Positions 63,740 to 63,793 of a DNA stretch of 63,793 nucleotides are shown one piece after another. The notes below the pieces were generated by a model. The model made no database searches and had not been told where the DNA came from. It was given only the letters and a program-made list of their open reading frames with translations. The stretch comes from Ureibacillus massiliensis 4400831 = CIP 108448 = CCUG 49529 (GTDB taxonomy: Bacteria > Bacillota > Bacilli > Bacillales_A > Planococcaceae). The position numbers were made by a program, and so were the translations under genes. How positions within the stretch are numbered: the first letter of the stretch is position 1; every line of letters starts with the position of its first letter. Where the stretch lies: assembly GCF_000772965.1 (NCBI RefSeq), contig NZ_JPVQ01000021.1, positions 1 to 63,793 on the forward strand. Direction: 5' to 3'.

Positions 63740-63793
63740 AACATCCCTCCTCGTATATTAGTAGTAAGAGCTCTCTCCGATAGAATTTCCAGT

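Overview
The window is a low-GC, Gram-positive, spore-forming chromosome. It most resembles Bacillales of the Planococcaceae/Caryophanaceae type (Lysinibacillus, Solibacillus, Ureibacillus relatives). Supporting signs are two S-layer-homology (SLH) proteins, a CotD-like coat protein, a YjcZ-type peptide, a YtaF-type membrane protein, T-box and S-box leaders, and gene order shared with Bacillus subtilis around ccdA-yneI-yneJ-yneK and citB. Genus placement is inference. No tRNA, rRNA, CRISPR array or prophage was seen. TTG starts chosen by Shine-Dalgarno position are common here (about ten genes).

Layout. 1-9.1 kb: the 5' edge of a probable group IIC intron sitting directly behind the terminator of an MBL-fold hydrolase; an ECF sigma/anti-sigma pair; SAM-riboswitch-controlled metA; and a two-gene operon of a coiled-coil SF1 helicase with an unknown partner. 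9.1-20.7 kb: thioesterase, GIY-YIG protein, small envelope genes, an SLH-anchored 5'-nucleotidase, aconitase with a CcpC-like promoter architecture, hypotheticals and an IS256-family insertion sequence. 20.9-25.4 kb: a leaderless beta-helix protein, a YfkAB-like radical SAM protein and a C39-like lipoprotein. 25.4-36 kb: ilvD, then a T-box leader, then ilvB-ilvN-ilvC-leuA-leuB-leuC-leuD, all on the minus strand, making valine, isoleucine and leucine. The ilvD promoter carries cre-like and CodY-like sites. 36-46 kb: small stress and membrane genes, mscL, metI, a CBS protein, Sco, the YvrJ/DUF2922/DUF1659 small proteins, and the Ccd cytochrome c maturation genes with a second SLH protein among them. 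46-50.3 kb: RarD and a PadR-regulated ABC exporter operon with twin operators. 50.3-63.8 kb: amidase, thioesterase, CotD, TelA, SDR, YjcZ, NRDE protein, YbjQ, a lipoprotein, a Ca2+ P-type ATPase resembling Listeria LMCA1, YtaF and a fused TRAP permease.

Links between genes. metA and metI together would feed homoserine into methionine synthesis. CcdA, CcdC and Sco serve respiratory cytochrome assembly. The ilv-leu region combines three control layers (CodY-like, CcpA-like, T-box). The least explained items are the helicase operon, the cytosolic beta-helix protein, the nested hairpin at 51.4 kb, and several tiny membrane-peptide genes (36, 41, 46 and 55 aa).
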